A DNA stretch of 64,000 bases from Notamacropus eugenii. Its lineage: Eukaryota; Chordata; Mammalia; Diprotodontia; Macropodidae. The position numbers and the translations under genes are program-made. Where the stretch lies: assembly GCF_028372415.1 (NCBI RefSeq), contig NC_092872.1:551137705-551201704 (forward strand). Reading direction: 5' to 3'. Under the pieces are notes generated by a model, which had not been told where the DNA came from, ran no database searches, and worked only from the letters and a program-made list of their open reading frames with translations. Shown in pieces: positions 9,736 through 19,849 of this stretch (position 1 is the stretch's first letter; the number at the start of each line of letters is the position of its first letter).

Positions 9736-10075
9736 ATATTTTTTTTTCTATGGTAATAATTCATGTGTAGTTCTGGCTCTGTTTTTGTCACTGAATTATT
9801 TCATAATGATCTTTCCATATTTCCTTATATTTCTCATACTTGTCAATCTTAATAATATGATAGTATACTGTTAATGTATCACTGTTTATTCAACTATTCC
9901 CCAACTGTTGGGTATTTAGGTTGCTTCCAGGTTTTTGCGATTGCACATAATGCTGCTATGAAAATCTGGGAACAGATAACTCTTTGTTGTTTGTTGATAA
10001 TTTTGGCATATGTGGAACAACTGAGCCAAAGAGCCCTGACTTTCATAAGTTATTTCATTTTAAAATTTAAATCAA
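9736..10075 (-). mobile_element. Second L1 3' fragment
   Basis: The plus strand again shows the antisense ORF2 C-terminal landmarks ('ttcaactattccccaactg', 'gggtatttaggttgcttcc', 'gcacataatgctgctatga'). These should occur once per L1 and already appear at about 5475-5560, so this is a separate insertion. Confidence 0.65.
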
Positions 10076-10184
10076 TTTTTTGTTTATTTTATGAAACTTC
10101 CTTTTTACATTACCTTTATTTTCAAGGGTCTGGCATGAGCCTCGCGTGTAGCAAAGGTTTCACAAATATTAATCAAATAGAAAT

Positions 10185-10355
10185 CTGGACTTGGGGCCAG
10201 GAAGACCTGGGTCTAAACCTCAGATACTTAGTAGCTGTGTGATCTTGAATAAGTCACCTAACCTCTATGAGACTCAGTTTCATTGTATGTAAAATTAGGC
10301 GGTTGGACTGGACCTCCAAGGTCTTGTTCAGCTTTAAATCCATTGTCCTATAATA
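10185..10355 (+). repeat. MIR/Ther-type CORE-SINE
   Basis: It shows 'gaagacctgggtctaaacc', 'gtagctgtgtgatcttgaa', 'ggttggactggacctccaa' and 'tgttcagctttaaatcca'. Confidence 0.75.
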
Positions 10356-10359
10356 TCTC

Positions 10360-11390
10360 TCTTCAGTAAAAGAGCAGTGAGTATTTGGATTTGAGTTGGA
10401 CTTTAGGTCCACGTAACCTGTGTCTCCACGTAGATTTATAAACAAACACATGGTTGAAAACTTGGCTCTCCATAACCTACGTTAACTTTTCCCTCAAATT
10501 AAATTTGAGTTAAGAGATATCCTGAAGTATATTAGAAAATGAATTCAACCTGACTTTTCCCTTTCCCCTCTTTTTCTGGTTTCCCCTTCACCTCTCATTT
10601 ATTCAGAAAAGGTGGGGAAAAAATCATGCCTACCTAGATTTGACTGAAAGCATGTTTGTGCCACACACACTGAAGACATTGTTTAAGAACATGCCATCCG
10701 TAAAAAAAAAAAAAAAATGTTGGTCCTGTAATGTTGCCAAGGTTCCTGAGTTATCTATCAACCAAGTTTGCCTTGTGTAAACTCAATATGCCTTGTGACA
10801 GTTTTAATTTGTGCATGCACACCTCAGAAAGTGATTCTACTTTCTATATGCTTCTTCCTTCTTTACAGCAGTCCCTTGAGCATGGTGACTGTGGACTTGC
10901 TAATTTGGGTCATGACCAAGGAGAAGTGTCATGCAGAAAGCTATATAGGGCATGACTCAAAGACACTTGGAATGAAATCTCTGCAGCAGGATGCGAGTTC
11001 TTTATATGGCATTGTTGGTCAAAAGTTAGAGGGAAAAGTCTCAGAGACACTCTGAGATTTGCTGGTTCTTCCATGCCATTCATGGTTTAGAGTTCTCTGG
11101 CTGTCACTTGGGAGGCTGAGATTTTGAACAGGTCTTTGGGGGAACAAATGTCCTTTATTCAAGGCCTGTTTTGATGTCTTGTCATGTAGAGGTCACCTTG
11201 GGTTCTTAAAATGCTATGTCAGTAAAATGCTATATCATAAACTCTGACTGGTTCCACTAAATAGAAAAGACTTCAAATGCTAACCTAGAAATTTACTGTG
11301 CATCTGTCATCTGAGATCCAGCCTAGCTAAGTGCAGAGGGGCATTTCAACTTCCTGATAAAATCATAGGTCATTGGAAAATGAATTGTAG
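10360..11390. other. Unassigned sequence
   Basis: No repeat family, gene or RNA recognised, apart from an A15-17 run at about 10700-10716. Plus-strand frames at 10731-11055 lack recognisable protein features. The composition resembles unique mammalian intergenic DNA. Confidence 0.4.
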
Positions 11391-11469
11391 TGAAAAGAAC
11401 CACAGGGTTTAGGACTCAACAATTCTGAGTTTCTCTCTTGACCTCATCACTTACTGTTTGAGAAAGCAA

Positions 11470-11645
11470 TATGGGACAATAGAAAGGACCTGGTCCTAAA
11501 GCTGAATGACCTGGGTTTAAATCTGGCCTTTGACGCATTGCCTTTATGATCCTGATCAAGTCACTGAATTTCTCTGGAACTACTTCCTCATTTGAAAAAT
11601 GAGGGGAGATTGAACTAGACACTTTCAGTTTTAAATCTGTGATTT
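11470..11645 (+). repeat. MIR/Ther-type CORE-SINE
   Basis: It has 'gacctgggtttaaatctgg', 'ctcatttgaaaaatgaggg', 'gattgaactagacacttt' and 'cagttttaaatctgtgatt'. A shorter, older piece of the same kind precedes it at about 11395-11460. Confidence 0.7.
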
Positions 11646-11944
11646 GATGGTACTAAGGTCTTGAACCTTAGTTTCTTCTTCTTTAAGGGGAGAATAATAA
11701 GACTTTTATTGACTCGTTAGGTTATCTGAATCAGGTACCAGGATCTTAATGGAATGTCTCCCAATCTGTGGGAAATTGGGCTCATAGAGATTTTCCAAGG
11801 GATACTTAAATACAAATGCAAATCCATAGATAAGAAAATATGTTTTCTGTAGGCTGAAAAAATTATTTAATAAATACTTTAATATTTTTTCAATATAGGT
11901 AGAAATTATTGCAATGAATAAGCATTATGCATTTGTCATGGCTG

Positions 11945-12270
11945 GAACACTAGACTTAGTCAGGGTTCCAATCCTGTCTCAGACATTAGTTGTGTGATTC
12001 TGGGCAAACCATGTAACTCAGTTTCCTTAACTGTAAAATGGGGATATTACTAGGAACCTACTTCACGGGGTTGCTGTGGCACTCAAATATATATATGTAT
12101 ATATGGATGCACACACAAACACACAAACACATACTCATATATGCATATTATACACATACACATATATATGCATATGTATATGCATACATATACACATATA
12201 CATATATGGTTGACAAAACTTAAAATGCTACATGTTAGTTATCATTATTATTGCTTTTTGTCATTACTTT
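11945..12270 (+). repeat. MIR split by (TATA/CATA)n microsatellite
   Basis: The MIR head and middle lie at 11945-12085 ('caatcctgtctcagacatt', 'actgtaaaatggggatatt', 'cacggggttgctgtggcac'). Its end, 'aaaatgctacatgttagtt' with ATT repeats, resumes at about 12218-12265. Between them an imperfect TATA/CATA/CACA tract of about 120 bp (12088-12206) has grown inside the element. Confidence 0.75.
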
Positions 12271-12299
12271 TTTCCAATAAACTGATACTAACAATATAA

Positions 12300-12372
12300 C
12301 TATTGTTATTTGAAGACCTGAAAATTTTTTTTTGGTAAGAAGGGATCTTTTTGCTTAAAAAGGTTGGGAACC
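12300..12372. mobile_element. Possible hAT MITE end
   Basis: 'agaagggatctttttgct' followed by 'aaaaaggttgggaacc' resembles the right part of the MITE at 3015-3238. It is short and degenerate. Confidence 0.35.
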
Positions 12373-12755
12373 AGTGCTATTTGCTAACAAAGGTGAAGGT
12401 GCTTGTTAATCTTAGCTACACAAATGTAAGCTATAGAGCTATTACCAGTTCTATATTTACATGGGGAGGGAAAAGTAGAGGCATTTCCTTGTGCAAAATT
12501 ATATTGGCCAGCAATGCTGCAACAATGTGTTGCTAAGCAAACGAAGTAATCCTTTAAAACAAATCTGCACATTTATGTTGACTAATTAAATAGAAATATA
12601 TTGAGGGATTTTATATGTGTGGAAGACTCTGCTAGGCACTGAGAGGAATGCTGAAATAAATGACATGGATCTTGCCTTCCCAGAATTTCTAGTCTAGCAG
12701 TAAGGATGCTATACAGAGGGAAAGAGACAATATTATGCAATAATAATAGATAGTG
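12373..12755. other. Repeat-poor island with an RFX-like palindrome
   Basis: I recognise no repeat up to about 12600. GTTGCTAAGCAAAC at 12529-12542 is an imperfect palindrome similar to an RFX X-box, and overlapping plus- and minus-strand frames stay open for about 60 codons. The remainder contains a weak L2-like 3' end at about 12600-12720. No function can be assigned. Confidence 0.35.
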
Positions 12756-12759
12756 CAGA

Positions 12760-12960
12760 CTTTGGTCATAGAGTCATGGATTCAGAACTGGAATAGATCT
12801 CTGAGGTCACCTCATCCAGCCTTTTCAATTTGTAGATGAGGAAAATGAGACTTGGTAAGGTTAAGTGTCTTTATAAGCTCACACAGGTAGTACGTAGCAA
12901 AGCTTGGATTAAAATCCACATCCTCTGCCTCCCATCCCAGAAAATTTTCTACTGTAGCAG
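12760..12960 (-). repeat. MIR/Ther-type CORE-SINE
   Basis: Antisense copy: 'atagagtcatggattcaga', 'gatctctgaggtcacctca', 'tttgtagatgaggaaaatg', 'ctcacacaggtagtacgta'. Confidence 0.75.
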
Positions 12961-13148
12961 AGTTTAAGGAGGCTACAAGGTCTTACATGAGGTTAGAGGA
13001 AGGAAAGATAAAGTCCGTCTTGAGGGAAATGACAACCAAGCAGGTCAAATTCCACCTCCCCTCAGACTCTGGTATAGACAGCCCACAATTCTGTGTCCAA
13101 GAGTCCTGAGACAAGTAGTGCCTCCCAGACCACTAGCACAGTCTAGCC

Positions 13149-13290
13149 CAGGGGTGGGGAAGCAGTGGCCTTGAGGCCACATGTGGCCTTCCAGGTCCTT
13201 GAGTATGGCTTTTGGACTGAGTTCATGTTTTACAGAACAAATACTTTTATTAAGGGGATTTATTGTGAAGTTTGGATTCAGTCAAAGGGG
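13149..13290 (+). mobile_element. Palindromic hAT-type MITE
   Basis: It starts CAGGGGTGGGGAAGCAGTGG, a hAT-like terminus, and is followed by a ggcctcgaggccacatgtgg-like module ('ccttgaggccacatgtggcc'). The interior is a large imperfect inverted repeat: the left arm at about 13207-13250 ('ggcttttggactgagttc') pairs with the right arm at about 13256-13293 ('gattcagtcaaaggggc'). The right terminus is missing. The preceding 8 bp (gtctagcc) may be one target-site copy. Confidence 0.65.
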
Positions 13291-13544
13291 CTAGGCCTTA
13301 GCCTTTGCATGCTACAGTCAACACCAACAACTGATGAACTGTTACTGATGCATAGGTAAGCTCCAGCCCTAGGCTAGAACCCTTAGCTATCATATAGAGA
13401 GTCAACCCCTGTGGGTAAGATATTTCCACCAACATCAACTGCTGACTACACGCTATTTCTGGAGCAAGTAAGCCAGCTCCACTGAAACAGCAAGGTGCAC
13501 TAAGGGTGAGAATGGAAGACATTAGAAAGGGTCCAGGTAACCTT

Positions 13545-13620
13545 ATGAGGTAGTAAAATTCTTATCTTCTCATTTTATAGAAGAGGAAATTAAGGTTCAA
13601 GACTTTAGTATTGTCAAATT
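13545..13620 (-). repeat. MIR fragment
   Basis: 'ctcattttatagaagagga' and 'aattaaggttcaagac' are the antisense middle of MIR. Only this part is preserved. Confidence 0.5.
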
Positions 13621-13624
13621 GTAT

Positions 13625-14475
13625 ATTTAAAACAGAATGATCTCCCCTTATTCTTTAATTCACCTGTAATGTCTAGGTGAATCAATCTACCATTACCTTC
13701 CCTCAGAATCCCTTAGAGACAGTCTAAGACCCTGCACCCAAAAGTCCCAGGAATAGCAGTATCCCCCAGACCAATGACCTCATTTCCACCCTGGCCCCAA
13801 AGCCATTTTTCACATGCGCAACCCTTGCAGAGATACAGCCTGGTAATTGCTTCCAAACCAGCCACAGAAAACAAAGAAGAGAAAGTTCTTGACATTAAGA
13901 TCCTCAGTGCTGCCAAATGGTTCAACATCTGAATAAGATATGGTTTTATCAATGTATATAAAACTAGAGATGTATTACCATCTGTTTTGCTATTATATCT
14001 TAAGGACCACTGGCCCTTTATGTCTGTATTGCTGCCGAAACCTTCTATATGTGTCATCTCCCCTTGTTAGAATATAAGTTCATTAAGATCGGTGACTGTT
14101 TCATTTTTTTGTTTGTATTCGAAGCAAGTTAGCATAGTGCTTTTCATTAATTAAGTGCTTAATACATTCTGTCATTTATCTATTCAGAACTAAGTAGCTT
14201 CATTTTAGCCAGTTCTTTCCTTGGGTTTGAAAAAGGAAAAGTTTAATTATTTAAGGTAGAGATCATCTTCTAACTTGCCCCCCAAACATTTTATTTGCAT
14301 TTCTAGAATTTTAAGTAAAGTCGATTTATAAAAACGAAGTCTTCTCTGCCTTTTCGTTAATTGATTCAATTGGTACAAGTCCATCAAAGAAAATATTTTG
14401 GTGACATTAATATATAATTTAACATTTGCTAAAAAAAATAGCAGTTTTAAAAAGGACAAGATCCTTCAAAAGGAC
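13625..14475. other. Mostly unassigned; L2 3' terminus at 14060-14165
   Basis: The stretch at 14060-14165 ('gttagaatataagttcatt' to 'ttaagtgcttaatacat') is a plus-strand L2 3' UTR end. I recognise nothing else. The 114-codon minus-strand frame at 13713-14057 has no detectable protein features. Confidence 0.45.
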
Positions 14476-14479
14476 AATA

Positions 14480-15000
14480 GAGCAACAAACTAGGAGTCAG
14501 GCATCCTGGAGTTCCATTTTCTTCTCTTTGTCACTGACTTGCTGTGTGATCTTAGCCAACTCAGCTACCTTCTCTATGTATCAGCATTTTATCTATAAAA
14601 GATAAATATTGCTTATCACCTTCCTTAGACTGATCAAGGTGAATGAGCTAGCATTTATAAAGATTAATTTGGAAAGGATCTGATGGCCCCTTAATGAAAG
14701 ACACTATGAAAGTAAAATGCTGTAAGATTTTTAAAAAAATGGCCCCTTTGTAAATCATTTGATCCATTTCAATAGAAACAATAATGCCAAGTGTAGTCTG
14801 GCATAATAAACAGAGCCCTGGATTTAGAGACAGAATGCCTTTATTCTTGTTTTACTACTTACCAACTAGGTGACCTTGGCAAAGTTAATTACTTGTCCTC
14901 TCCAAATCCCAGTTTCCCCATCTTCAGACCAGAGGAATTGAACTATATGACCTCTAAGGTCCCATTCAAGTCCAAATCTAAAGACTCTAATTATTTATTA
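14480..15000 (+). repeat. Two consecutive MIR copies
   Basis: Copy one, about 14480-14720, has 'cttgctgtgtgatcttagc' and a 'gagctagcatttataaaga' end. Copy two, about 14795-15000, has 'ccaactaggtgaccttggc', 'cagtttccccatcttcaga' and 'tatgacctctaaggtccca'. Both are in plus orientation. Confidence 0.7.
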
Positions 15001-15004
15001 CTAA

Positions 15005-15370
15005 TAAATAAGTAACATTTATATTACACTTACCAGTACAAAATGTTTTGTATATCCTATCTCATTTGATCAACATAATAAAAGTGAGGTATGTAGGTGT
15101 TCAGTGTTAGACCTGGAGTTAGGAAGACCTGAATTCAATTCTGTGCTCAAACATGTACTAGTTGTGTGACCCTGGGTGAGTCACTACTTCTACTTTAGTT
15201 TTCCTATCTGTAAAATGGAGAAAATAATAGTACCTACTTCCCAGGGTTGTTGTATGGATCAAATATTGAATGTTAAATTATTATATTAAATATTAAGATC
15301 ATCTATGTAGAAGACTGAATATTAAATATTAGAGTACTATATAGATGCTAGCTATCATTATCAAAAACTA
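15005..15370. repeat. Opposed MIR fragments
   Basis: A minus-strand MIR end at about 15005-15090 ('tatcctatctcatttgatc') is followed by a plus-strand MIR at about 15095-15370 ('gaagacctgaattcaattc', 'tatctgtaaaatggagaaa', 'cccagggttgttgtatgga', ending in a degenerate ATT tract). Confidence 0.7.
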
Positions 15371-15394
15371 ACAAAGGATCAGAGAATTTAAGTC

Positions 15395-16120
15395 AAATCC
15401 AATCAACAACTGTTTATTAAGCACCTACTATATGCCAGGTACTATGCTTAGTGCTAAGTATACAAAGAAAGCCCCCTGTTCTTAAGGCCCTCATGTCTAA
15501 TAATGGGGGAGATGACAGGCAAACTATGTATCAATAAGATATATACAAGATGATTTAGAGCTAAGCTTAGGCGGAAGGCCCTGCTATTAAGGGAAATCAG
15601 GAATGGCTTCTTATGGAAGGTGAGATGTTAGCTGGGACTTGAAGGAAGCCAAGAGAGCCAGGAGATGGAGATGAGGAATGAGGGAATTTTAGGCATTGGG
15701 GACAGCCAGTAAAAATGCTAGGTGCTCAGAGTTGAAGGTGGGAGATGGAGTGTCTTGTGTGAGAAACAATCAGTGTAACAGAGTATATGTGGAGGAGGAG
15801 GGAATGAGAAGACTTGAAAAATAGGAAGATCAAGATTATGAAGGGCTTTGAAAGCCAAAGAGGATTTTTATATTTTTATTCTGGAGGTAATAGGGAGCCA
15901 TTGGAGTTTACTGAATGGAGAAGGAGTGGTGTAACACAGTTTGACCTTCGCTTTAGGAAAATCACCTTGCCAGCTGAATGGAGAATGGACTGGAGTGAGG
16001 AAAGACTTTTGGTGGGGGAGACCAACCAGCAGGCTATTGAAGTAGTCCAGGTGTGAAGGGATGAGGACCTACATGGGGTGGGTGGCAGTGTCAGAGGAGA
16101 GAAGGGGGTGGACAAGAGGG
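15395..16120 (-). repeat. L2-type LINE, best-preserved antisense copy
   Basis: About 725 bp of continuous antisense L2: the terminus 'tgtttattaagcacctact', 'gatgttagctgggacttga', 'gatggagtgtcttgtgtga', 'ttatgaagggctttgaaag', 'ggaggtaatagggagccat', 'ctttaggaaaatcaccttg', 'accaaccagcaggctattg'. On the coding strand this is the C-terminal part of ORF2 and the 3' UTR, with stops. The open frames in both directions at 15814-16142 fall within it and are not host genes. Confidence 0.8.
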
Positions 16121-16129
16121 AAATAACAA

Positions 16130-16440
16130 AGGACTTGTCCAAGTCACATAGCTGGGGAAGTAACAGAATTAATCCTCCAATCCAAATTTCCTGCTTCCAA
16201 ATTTAGTAGACAGTCTTAAACAAGTATATTTATTGAGAAGCTTAGTAAATAGAGTGTTTAGTTTGAAGTCAGGAAGACCTGAATTCAGATCATGCCTCTA
16301 ACGCCAGCCATGTGACCTAGGCAAGTAACTAAACCAACTCATAGGCAAATCTCCAAGATTTATCTACTGAGTTATAGGCTCCAGGTTTCAGTTTCTGTAT
16401 AGGTGGAAGGAGTTCCTTACCCTGATAAAATCACAGATCC
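16130..16440. repeat. MIR pieces (minus then plus)
   Basis: A minus-strand MIR tail at about 16130-16215 ('gtccaagtcacatagctgg') is followed by a plus-strand MIR-like copy at about 16240-16440 ('gaagacctgaattcagatc', 'gccatgtgacctaggcaag'). Confidence 0.6.
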
Positions 16441-16569
16441 TTGGGAGTGGAAATATTATTCACCTAGATATTATTCATATCTAGCACTCCAAAAAAGTTC
16501 AAAGTAAAACACAACATAGACATAATCTGACTTAAAGTAAGGGTCTGTCAAACTGGAAACAATAAAATT

Positions 16570-16947
16570 TTAACATATAGTAGAAGGATGGCACACTAGT
16601 AGTACTGCCTCCAGAATTTCTGATCCATTGTCTCTTGGGAGAGGGGAGGGATTGGCAAAGCTGGCCTTAGGGGCTGCAGTATACTGATCATCTTTGGGCA
16701 GAAGACTCAGCATCCTTCTCAGCATGTCACATGTGTACCTCGCTCCAATTTCCTGAAGAATCTTCATTGCTGATAAGGTGCCTGCTAGATAAATGGTAAC
16801 TAAATTTATAGTCGTCTTTTGTGGATCCAATTTACATGTTGTACTGTTGGAGCTCACAGCTAAAGGAAATGTGCTTAGAGCCAAAATTGGCTTTGTGGCT
16901 CCAGCTTCCTCAGCTCTGCACCACCTGCCTCCAATCAAACTGTCCAA
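16570..16947 (-). other. Unexplained 125-codon open frame
   Basis: The longest open frame in a repeat-poor stretch of 16.45-17.62 kb. The translation has a hydrophobic patch (TINLVTIYLAGTLSAMKIL, about residues 47-65) and a basic helix-like patch (RYTCDMLRRMLSLLP) after it. I do not recognise a family. No poly-A, convincing splice pair or Kozak context supports a gene. It could be a chance frame, an exon or an old processed copy. Confidence 0.2.
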
Positions 16948-16949
16948 TT

Positions 16950-17620
16950 ACAGGAAACCATTGTTTTCTTGCTTTCTGGGAAGTGAAGAAATCCATCCAG
17001 TAAAGGACTGATTTCCAAATGTTTCTTTTCTTTTCTTTTCTCTTCTTTCTTTCTTTTTTCTTTTAAACAAAACACCAACACTGGAGGGAGGGGAAAAAAT
17101 CAGCCACAGTTTTCTAGCCTTTTCCAGTCAAAGTTCAATTGTTGGAGTATTTAACTCAAGGCTAATAGCATGAAATGAGGGTAGGGTGGGAGGAAGAACA
17201 CTTCAGGATTATTGACCACAGACACCTGATCTGTAATTACCAGTGCGCATGGACCCTGAATCCAAAGCCCCAGTGAGCCTCTCCCTTTAGAGATGCTGCC
17301 TTTTGGTGAGGACATAATTAGAGGCTGTGTCTGAGCTGTGATTTCGCAGGTGAAATCTTGCAGAAAGTACGATTAGCAAGTAAGAGAATTAGGTGATTTG
17401 TCTCTGGCTAATTAAACTTTCTTCTCAAAATAAAATCTTGTATTTAAAACAATGAAATCAATAGCAGTGATACAATTTATCTTTGAACCTTTCTGGGACT
17501 CATTCCCCCTCTCTGTCCCCACCCCCTCAATTTGACTTGCTAAATCTTGTTCCTCTGAAGTGGTTATAATCACTGTATGAAGTGATAAAAGGAAAGAAAC
17601 CATTGGTCTTATTTGCATAA
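16950..17620. other. Repeat-poor island with homeodomain-type motifs
   Basis: A TTTTC/TTCTT pyrimidine tract lies at about 17022-17064. From 17220 to 17420 no repeat is recognised, and two TAATTA cores sit at 17315-17320 and 17409-17414. Such AT-rich unique DNA is typical of conserved non-coding elements, but only an alignment could show that. Confidence 0.35.
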
Positions 17621-17629
17621 TATTTCACA

Positions 17630-17835
17630 GAACCTCAGAAGTGGGAGGAAACTCAGGGTTATGTAATCTGCTTCATACCTAAGCAATCCTCCTAAAGTGG
17701 TCACAGAATTTTGGATCTGCAAGGAAACTTAAAGGCTACCATATCTCTTCATTTTACAAATGAGGAAAGAAGACTAAGTCTGTACTTAGTTAATAGTAGA
17801 AGTTAGATTTGAACCCAGATCTCATGACTCCAGAG
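17630..17835 (-). repeat. MIR/Ther-type CORE-SINE
   Basis: Antisense: 'tcttcattttacaaatgag', 'gaagttagatttgaaccca', 'gatctcatgactccaga'. Confidence 0.65.
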
Positions 17836-18110
17836 GCTTCATGATGATTTTCATACATTGAAATGACTCCAGTGATATGGGTCCTGAAGTTTCCTTTCAT
17901 TGAACAATGACTAATTGTTAAGAAGTGTTTTCTTATGTCAAGCATAAAAACGCTTCTGAAATATTCTCTGTGGCCCTCTGGGACCACTGAGAACAAGTGT
18001 AATGCCTCCTCATTGAGATAAACTTTCAGACACCTGAAGACAGCTACCTTCATCCTCTCTGGTCTTCTCTCTGAGCTAAAATCCCTATGCAGTGAATACT
18101 GATGAAAGCT
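17836..18110 (-). repeat. CR1-type LINE fragment
   Basis: Antisense CR1 landmarks: 'ctaattgttaagaagtgtt', 'ttatgtcaagcataaaaac', 'ccctctgggaccactgaga', 'cacctgaagacagctacct', 'ctgagctaaaatccctat'. The same order occurs in the copies at 19850-20760 and 33430-33990. Confidence 0.65.
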
Positions 18111-18595
18111 GTGGTTTCCTTTTCTGAATGGTGCTTCAGTAGAAATAACTATGAAATTGCATTTTCATGTGTATTTCTGTTTGTCTTGAGAGGTATTTAT
18201 CAAAGAGAGTAAAAAGTAAAACCACTCAAATACTGCATGATCCAGAAAAACTAATCATCTTGTAGAAACCTCTTGTGACGAATTTGCATATACTGTATCA
18301 TTTCCTGATGCATAGGGATGGGACTTGGATTGCTAAGTTCCCCAAGGAAAGTCCACATGCGCAGTGCTAGTTTCCCATCCTGTTGAAATCTACAGCATAA
18401 AATGCTTTCGTTTTTTGCTGGGTTGCATTTCATGGGTTCCTTCACACAGGGTATTTTCATTATGAGAATGATCTCTTCTGAGTTCTCGACACTATTCATT
18501 ATCCCTTCTTTCTTAATCATGGAATTTGAAGGACCTGAAGGAATTAGGCTGACCTGTACTGGACAGAAGTCCCTTCTTCAACATTTTTGCCAAGT
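18111..18595. other. Repeat-poor island with an octamer motif
   Basis: No repeat family is recognised. ATTTGCAT, the inverse of the POU octamer, lies at 18282-18289. Frames of 82-89 codons are open on both strands (18251-18520 minus, 18402-18650 plus) without recognisable protein features. It may be a conserved non-coding element. Confidence 0.35.
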
Positions 18596-18599
18596 CAGA

Positions 18600-19845
18600 C
18601 AGTTGACAAGCATTTATGAAGTACCCATTCTGTGCCGTAACCTGTACTAAGTACTGAGGCTACACAAAACGAGGGAAACACCCAAGCCAGTCTCTGCTCT
18701 CAAGGAGTATACATATAAAGAACTAGGCACATAGAAGATAGAATAGATGAAGAGATTCTCAAAAAGGAAGGCGTTATTAGCAAGAGGGATTGGGAAAAGC
18801 AGAAGGTGAAATCTGGGAGGAATCTTAAAGAAGTCAGGTGAGAGATTCAGGTGAGAAGGCAGAACATTCCAGCATATGGGACAGACAGTGCAAAGGTACA
18901 GAGATGGGAGATGGTTTATCATATTCAAACCACTGCAAGTAGCCCTGTAGCTGGAATGTAGAATTTGTGCAGGGCAGCAAGGTGTGCAAAGCCAGAAAGG
19001 TGTGAAAGAACCAGATTATAAAGAGCTTTAAAAGCCAAACATAGGATTTCATATTTGATCCTGGAGGTAATAGGGAACCACTGGAGCTCACTGAGCAGAG
19101 AAGTGATGTGGTCAGACTTATACTTTATAAAAACCACTTTAGTCACTGTGTGCATGATGGGTTAGAGGGGGTAGAGATTTAAGTCATGGACATCAGTTAG
19201 AAAGGATATTGCAATAGTCTTTTGTCATCATTGTTATTCAGTTGTATCTGACTATTCACAGCCCCGTTTAGAGTTTTCTTGGCAAAGATACTGAGTATTT
19301 TTCCATTTCCTTCTCTAGCTCTTTTTATAGATGTGGAAATTGAGGCAGAGTTACATAACTTGCCCAAGGTCCCACAGCTAGTGTCTAAGGCCAGATTTGA
19401 ACTGAGGTCCTTCTGATTCCATGGCCCACAATTTGCCCACTGTGCCATGTAGCTGCCCCTTTTGCAGAAGTCTAGGATAGCTTTATTAAGGATCTTAGTT
19501 AAGGTTATGGTCTTATGAGTGAAAGGAATGGATTGTATATAAGAAATATTCTGAAGGTTAAAATGGCAAGATCTGTTTACAGATAGAATATGTTTGGTCA
19601 GTGAGAATGAGGAGTCAAAGATGACACTGGGATTATGAGCCTGAGTAACTATGATGATGCTCTTGATGGTAATAACAAAGTTCAGAATGGAGGAAAGAAA
19701 GAGTTCTGTTTTGGACAGCATGAGCTTGAGATGTCCATGGGACATCCAGTTGATGTGTAAGAGGCAGTTGGAAACATAGCACATTGTAGAGGTTAGGATA
19801 GGTAGATCTGCCTAGAGAAGATAATTGAACTAATGGGAACCTATG
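18600..19845 (-). repeat. L2-type LINE, split by a SINE
   Basis: Antisense L2: 'tctcaaggagtatacatat', 'gaggaatcttaaagaagtc', 'aagagctttaaaagccaaa', 'ctggaggtaatagggaacc', 'gatattgcaatagtc'. Then, after the SINE at 19221-19460, 'tgacactgggattatgag', 'gttctgttttggacagcat' and 'gagatgtccatgggacatc'. This copy reaches further into ORF2 than most in the window. The minus-strand frames across it are remnants of that ORF. Confidence 0.8.
19221..19460 (-). repeat. tRNA-headed SINE with BovB/RTE-like tail
   Basis: Antisense full-length copy. It runs from the tail end ('attgttattcagttgtatc', 'gttttcttggcaaagata', 'ttttccatttccttctcta') through 'gtggaaattgaggcagag' to the tRNA head, ending 'ccatgtagctgccccttt'. 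It sits inside the L2 at 18600-19845, so it is the younger of the two. Confidence 0.85.
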
Positions 19846-19849
19846 AGAG

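Noticed and set aside
15814..16142. Overlapping open frames on both strands
   Set aside because: They lie inside the best-preserved antisense L2 copy.
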